Shown here one piece after another: positions 58,625 through 64,000 of a stretch of 64,000 bases of DNA. Location: NCBI RefSeq assembly GCF_000208745.1, contig NC_030859.1, positions 18,281,049 through 18,345,048 on the forward strand. The letters run 5' to 3'. The notes under the pieces were generated by a model. It made no database searches, was not told the origin of the DNA, and was given only the letters and a program-made list of their open reading frames with translations. Both the position numbers and the translations under genes were made by a program. The stretch is from Theobroma cacao. Its lineage: Eukaryota > Streptophyta > Magnoliopsida > Malvales > Malvaceae. Each line of letters opens with the position of its first letter. The stretch's first letter is position 1.

Positions 58625-61600
58625 ACCTTCAAGGCTTTTAATATTCTTAACATGTTTATATGTTGATGATTAATTTTCAAAAATTTTGCTTTTTGATTCA
58701 ACATCACTCTTTGAAAAACCAAATTCTAGAATGTGTTTTTAATTTTCTCAATTTTATTAAAATTTAGAGACATTTTTTATCATGATTTAGATTATGTTTA
58801 CGTTATTTTAAATGATGTTTAAAGTCTTAAAAGGTTAGGATTAATTACCATTTGAGATAAATCTTTTGAAACAAGCAAAACACTAATTGGTTGTTGTGTT
58901 CTCTAATGATAGCCCATGTGTTTTGGTTTGATCCTTTTACTTTGGTTTCAGAAACTGATCAACACATTTTGGAATTTCCTTATCTTAAATTGGTTAATCA
59001 GGAGGTTCTGCAATCATTCTTAAATAGCATAAGATGCAATTTCAATCAGATTCAAAAGGATGCATGGTGATGGATGTTCAGGTGGCATGTTGGTGTTGTA
59101 CTTCTTGCTAAGTTTTTGCTTAATTTCCAGTAACCACATTTTATGGAATTGTTCCACATTAGTTGCTGGATTAGTGGACAGCAAGATCATGAAACGTTCA
59201 TGATCAAATTAGCTAATTTTAAGCAAGAAAATCAAAGCAAATTAAAATTTGTCCCTGCACACATAGTTTTTGACATGATTTTCAATTTTAATTGACAAGT
59301 CTTGAAAATTAATTTTGAAAAATTTCAAAATATAATTTTTATTTGAAATGTTTATTTACGGATTATTTTGGGAAAATATCATGGTCAAATATGCTGATTT
59401 CAAGCAAGAAAATTGGTGCAAATACAAATCTGTCCAGCTCACTATTTTGGCATGAATTTTAGTTTTAATTGACGAGAAACTCTTGGAAATTAATTTTGAA
59501 AAATTTCAGAGAAATTATCTTTATTAAAACATTTGATGATGATTATTTCTGAAAATTTTCATGGCCAAATAAGCTGATTTAAGCACTTAATTGTTGTAAG
59601 TTTGATAAAAATTTAGTGAGCAATTATAGCTTGGAATTCGGTTTTGAACGGCAAGATAATCGTGCAAAATTAATTTTGAAAATTTCATAATATTATCCTA
59701 TTTTGAAATGTTCAAGTAAAGGATAAAATTTTGAATTTGAATTAATTTGTAAGTGGTTGGACACTTAACTAAATTAAAGAAATGTCCTTCACATGTGAAA
59801 TGACACCCATGACAAAAGTTGTGCATGGTGCCGCCACACATGGATGCCACACCTCTCATTGCCATGGATATAACCGTTTTATGGAAATAGGTTGTTTGTT
59901 GGAGAAATTGGGCACTCAATGATCAGGAAGGATTTTTTTCTTAGCTAATCATTGACTTCTTAAATGTTGAAGATGCATGCCTAAAATCAAGGAGTTTAGG
60001 TGTAGGACGGAATCAATTAATTTTGAATTAATTGATATCAAATCTCCTAATTAAAATATTATTCAATAAGATTAGATAACTCCTAAATCAATAAGATTGA
60101 TTGACCAATTAAAATCTAATAATGATTAGACTTTTTTAGTTAAATTTTGTGGATAATTTTTAGAAGATATCCATATAATCTTATCACAAAAATTTAATTC
60201 AAAAGGGAATTATCTTACCAAATTATCTAAATATTCTAATATGGATTAAAAGTCTTAAATGATAAGATAATTATTACAAGATAATTAAATGGATAAGGCT
60301 AAATCCTAAAGTGTTTAGGACACATAATTTATTTAAGACAACACTTCAAGTTTGATTGGGACCACATATGCAAGTCTCCTAATGACATTTTTAAAATGTT
60401 GGAATGTCTTAAATAATTATGGAACTTTCTTTAAACGTTTAGGATGGATATCTAAATTAGTAAAGTTTCCTAAATATTTTAGGATTCTAATTAAAATAAG
60501 TTTAATTAGAATGAACTACTAATCTAGATAGATTTTCAAATAAGATTTGAATTTACTAAAGTTGTTACTAGGATTAATTACTTTAGTAAATGATTTGATT
60601 AGGGTATTTTGCAAATTATGTTTTCACAAGGATATGTCGAATTATTCAAATTATGATCTTCAAATGTTGAATGATATTTTTCAAATGAAATGCAAGATCA
60701 TCATCAAATGAAGCATTTTTGTATTTACTTATAAGTTCGTAATTAGATTATGAATGCATGAGGATGGTTATAGACTATAGATTTAATATGATTATGGATG
60801 AATGGTTGAATGGTTTTTTATGATAATTTTTCAAATGGAGTCTACGAACCTTATCTTATTTCTTATGTTCTGGGTTTATAAAATTCTCTTCTCATCTAAC
60901 TTCCCTCAAATGTAATTTGAAGTTTCTACATTCAATTGTAATTAGAAATATTATTAGATTAGGAAAGAAATTTTGTAAATTTGAAGATGGAGATCTAAAG
61001 CGCTTTAAAGAGATAAAGGTGGACTCAAGCTATGGCATGAAGTGCTTAACATATGCAATCCCTTAGGATTTGACCAACTAGTTTCCTTTGATGGCTTAAG
61101 GAAACTAGAGTAGAAAAGTCTATAACCATTCTAATAGAACAACATGTGATAGATTTAGTTTTATGCAATATATTAAATACTATGCATGCTAATCAAATGA
61201 GACATTAATAAAACAAATAGGATGAAATCCCTCGTAAAATATTAAGTCACATGTCACGCATGATTAATTGCCTTTCACCACATAACAAGATAACTTAGCT
61301 GCTCTTTTAATTGAAGGCTTGTTAAGCACACTGAAGGTCATACTATTACACGAGTATATTTGAATTATTGGTGGGTCCTACTTAACTAGTTTCATAAAAT
61401 TCGGATCCTTAGAAATTTGATTTTTATGAAACTAGAGGCAATAGTTAAGCGAAGTATGTACGATATAATTGCACAATGAATTGTCACCTAACTGAATCTA
61501 AGACTCACATAAGAGATGTGATCAATAAATTAAGTTATCTACCTAATTAGGTATATCATGGCTTGTTGAACATACTCAAGGTTATGGTATGTTGAATAGG

Positions 61601-61778
61601 GTCCTAACCTACTAAAAAGATCTTAAAAGAGACTCTCGTAAATGACTTTAAGTCATTTTACATATAAAATAGTGAGAGAACTATTTAAAATTCTAAAACT
61701 TTATTTTAAATAGTTTATGTATGTTATTTACCTATTGTTTTTATTTTATTTTAGTCATGCATATTTTATATATTGCAA
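58625..61778 (+). other. Long untranslated leader of the copia element; no gene
   Basis: About 3.15 kb of AT-rich DNA with no long frame between the primer site and the gag ATG. It contains an internal near-repeat: 'ATTTTCA..TTTAATTGAC..G' followed by 'AATTAATTTTGAAAAATTTC' occurs near 59280 and 59460, and again in degraded form near 59640. The length is unusual for a copia leader and may reflect nested insertions. Confidence 0.5.
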
Positions 61779-62605
61779 ATGTCTAATAACTTGTCACTTC
61801 GGATCATTTTGGATATAAACAAACTCACTAGTCCAAACTTCCTGGATTGGTTTCGAAGCCTCAAGACTGTCTTGAAACAAGAGAAGAAATCTTATATCCT
61901 TGACACTCACATTCCACTAATCCCTACTGATGATGCTAGTGCTAAATAATGGGAAGCGTATTAGCATTATAAGGATGATGATGAGCAAGCAGCATGCGTG
62001 ATGCGAGCTAGTATGACCCTTGAGCTCCAAAGCAACATGAGCACATGGATGTTCAATCCATGATTCTTCACCTTAGAGAATTGTTTGATAAGAAAGAGTG
62101 CATTAAGAGATATGAGACCTTTAAGGAATTGTTCTGGTGCAAGATGACAAAAAGTAGTTTTGTCAGACCCCATGTACTAAAGATGATTGGACTCATTGAG
62201 AGGCTTGGACAATAGAGACTAGCAATGGATCATGAACTAAGTAAAACCTTAGTTTTGCAGTCTCTTCTTGACAGCTTCAATCAGTTCGTGTTGAACTTCT
62301 ATATGAATCGATTGAAAGCCACTCTTCACAAACTTCTAAATATGCTGGACACAGTAGAGAGGTCCATCAAAAAGGATAAGGGAGCTTTACTTCTTGTTTC
62401 TTCTTCAAAGGCCTACAAGAAGCCTAAGAAAAAAGAAGCCTAAAAGGGGAAGAAGGTAAAGTTCCAAGTTAAAAAGGCAATTAAGCTTAAGGGAGGGTTC
62501 AAAAAAGACAAAAGGATTTACCATCACTACGACAAGTTTGGGCATTAAAGGAGAAATTGCAAGGAGTACATGGCTACCATTAGCCAGAATAAAAAGCTTG
62601 TATAA
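61779..62605 (+). pseudogene. Ty1/copia gag, broken
   Basis: The start 'MSNNLSLRIILDINKLTSP' and 'NFLDWFRSLKTVL' are the copia Gag N-terminus. 'SMILHLRELFDKKECIKRYE' (about 62055) and 'LLVSSSKAYKKPKKKEA' (about 62392) continue it. The CCHC zinc knuckle is recognisable near 62520-62560 but degraded ('HHYDKFGH', stop, 'RRNCKEY'; the first Cys is lost). Gag forms the particle that packages the element's RNA. There are at least five stops or shifts (for example TAA at about 61948, TAG at about 62215, TAA at 62442). No protease, integrase or reverse transcriptase can be read after it. Confidence 0.75.
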
Positions 62606-64000
62606 GTTTTTAATTCAAGTACCATTTGTTAGGATATACTACAGTATGTTATAAATATATATGATACCTTATGTTAGTTCTGATATGTATGACATATTGC
62701 AAAGACCAAAGACAAATGAGTAGGATCTTAGTTGAGGAGGTGACCACATCGATAGACTACATAGAGCATTGGATGCTACATATGGATGGTTGCACTCTAA
62801 TTTATATTTATGTTTTGATTTGTTGGATAATTTAAGTAAATATTTTTAAACATTTATTGCCACGTTGATAGCTGATGAAACATTTATATTTGGCATTTAG
62901 ATGTTAAAGTTTTAATGTTTCACGTTTGGAAAATATTTTGGAATAATTATGTTTTGTTTCATTATTCGCATTTCATATTTTTCCTTGCAATAAGGTTTGA
63001 TCAATTACAAATTGCGATTGATATCAAATTAGTTTGATTAAAATGAATATTAATCAATTAATATTTATGATTAATTGATCAAATGGAATCAAATTGTTCG
63101 TTTAAAGATGAAATTTTCTTATGAATAAAACATAGAGATGTTTATTTAAAAGAAGAAAACAAATTCATATAGTGATATGATTTAGTCCATCATTCTCCAA
63201 TACGAAAAGCCTATAATAATACTAGGTAACGATATGATTCCAAATACACATTGAGATGTATGAATGTAACATCATAGAATATTCAAAATAATTTGAATAT
63301 TACTTTCACAAAGGATCTTGAAATTTAATGGGAGTATGATGACACTAAGAAAAGAGTTTAGTAGTATTACTATGTTACATTAGAATCTAAGACTTATGAT
63401 TTTGCATAGAGATGCATAATCAATGTAATTAAATGTATGAGAACTTTGTGGACTTAGTAGGTTACACTGATATGTATTATTCATATGAGATGAATCCATT
63501 AAATACGATCTACATTGAGGTTTTACACCTTGTTCTATCAAAAGGGATCTAAAAAGTTAGATTTGATAGAATATACAAGTGTACATATCTCATACACATG
63601 AGGAGGTTATTAGGAGTGAATCTAATTCTTTGGTAATACACTTGCATAGGATACAATGTGTATATAAAGAAATCATAAAATTTAAATGGTAATCGAAATA
63701 ACCCGAAGTGTCAAAATCATACACATATATATAAATAAAGTCATATACATTCTATTGAAGGCTCAAATAAGAGGATATTTAGATCAAATAGGAGGATAAT
63801 AAACTTATATGTCGTTCATTTGGTTGCAGGTACATTAAAGACTTACTACAACATTGACCAAATATAAAAAGCGTCAAATTATTCTTTGGAACATGAACTG
63901 TTATATCTGGTATAATTCTTGAACTCACTTAATTTTCTTGTTATTCCTAATCACAAATTGGAACTAAAGGTAAGTATAGTCATTATGTTATTAAGAAACA
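62606..64000. other. Downstream retroelement-like DNA; no gene
   Basis: AT-rich, no frame with a recognisable domain and no LTR repeat of 57804-58610. It may be the eroded body of the copia element or another insertion. Confidence 0.35.

Noticed and set aside
1..64000. CRISPR arrays, bacterial operons, tRNA and rRNA genes
   Set aside because: No regular spacer-repeat pattern, no bacterial gene layout, and no convincing tRNA box A/B pair or rRNA sequence was seen by eye.

Overview
This is nuclear DNA from a dicot-type flowering plant. It is AT-rich, with intron-containing genes (GT-AG junctions readable by eye) and a dense layer of plant transposable elements. Two conserved housekeeping genes can be rebuilt exon by exon: STT3B (oligosaccharyltransferase catalytic subunit) and PRMT3 (ribosome-associated arginine methyltransferase). 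LTR ends of the form ...GGGTCGTGACA and the hydrophobic-seed-protein array fit a eudicot. I cannot name the species from sequence alone.

Layout. 1-2.5 kb: two related LTR-retrotransposon ends. 2.9-3.25 kb: a PIF/Harbinger transposase scrap. 3.4-4.27 kb: a compositionally different block, possibly organelle-derived. 4.28-8.53 kb: a decayed Helitron carrying a PIF1-type helicase and an RPA1-like gene. 9.96-10.2 kb: a GC-rich tandem repeat. 11.4-16.4 kb (minus): a ten-exon subtilisin-like protease that keeps all four catalytic residues but shows no signal peptide or inhibitor prodomain and carries lysine-rich additions. 18.2-22.65 kb: two decayed, diverged copies of a multi-exon gene I do not recognise. 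23.4-43.3 kb: a tandem array, all on the minus strand, of an eight-cysteine (LTP-like/hydrophobic seed protein, HyPRP-type) secreted-protein gene. It holds three intact copies, one copy frameshifted just after its signal peptide, one multiply broken copy, and at least two 'ghost' units that keep flanks but no coding sequence. hAT-like, Mutator-like and LINE insertions with readable target duplications date the duplications.

43.9-48.4 kb (minus): STT3B, complete, six exons. 49.4-54.3 kb (minus): PRMT3, complete, seven exons. The two lie head to tail with about 1 kb between them. 54.3-57.8 kb: no gene seen. 57.8-62.6 kb: a Ty1/copia element with a clear 5' LTR, primer-binding site, long leader and degenerate gag; it runs toward the window end without a recognisable pol or 3' LTR.

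There is no operon logic. STT3B (ER N-glycosylation) and PRMT3 (arginine methylation) are neighbours, not known partners. The biology most worth following is the turnover of the eight-cysteine array, including promoter TATA-box loss in some copies, and the unusual subtilase.
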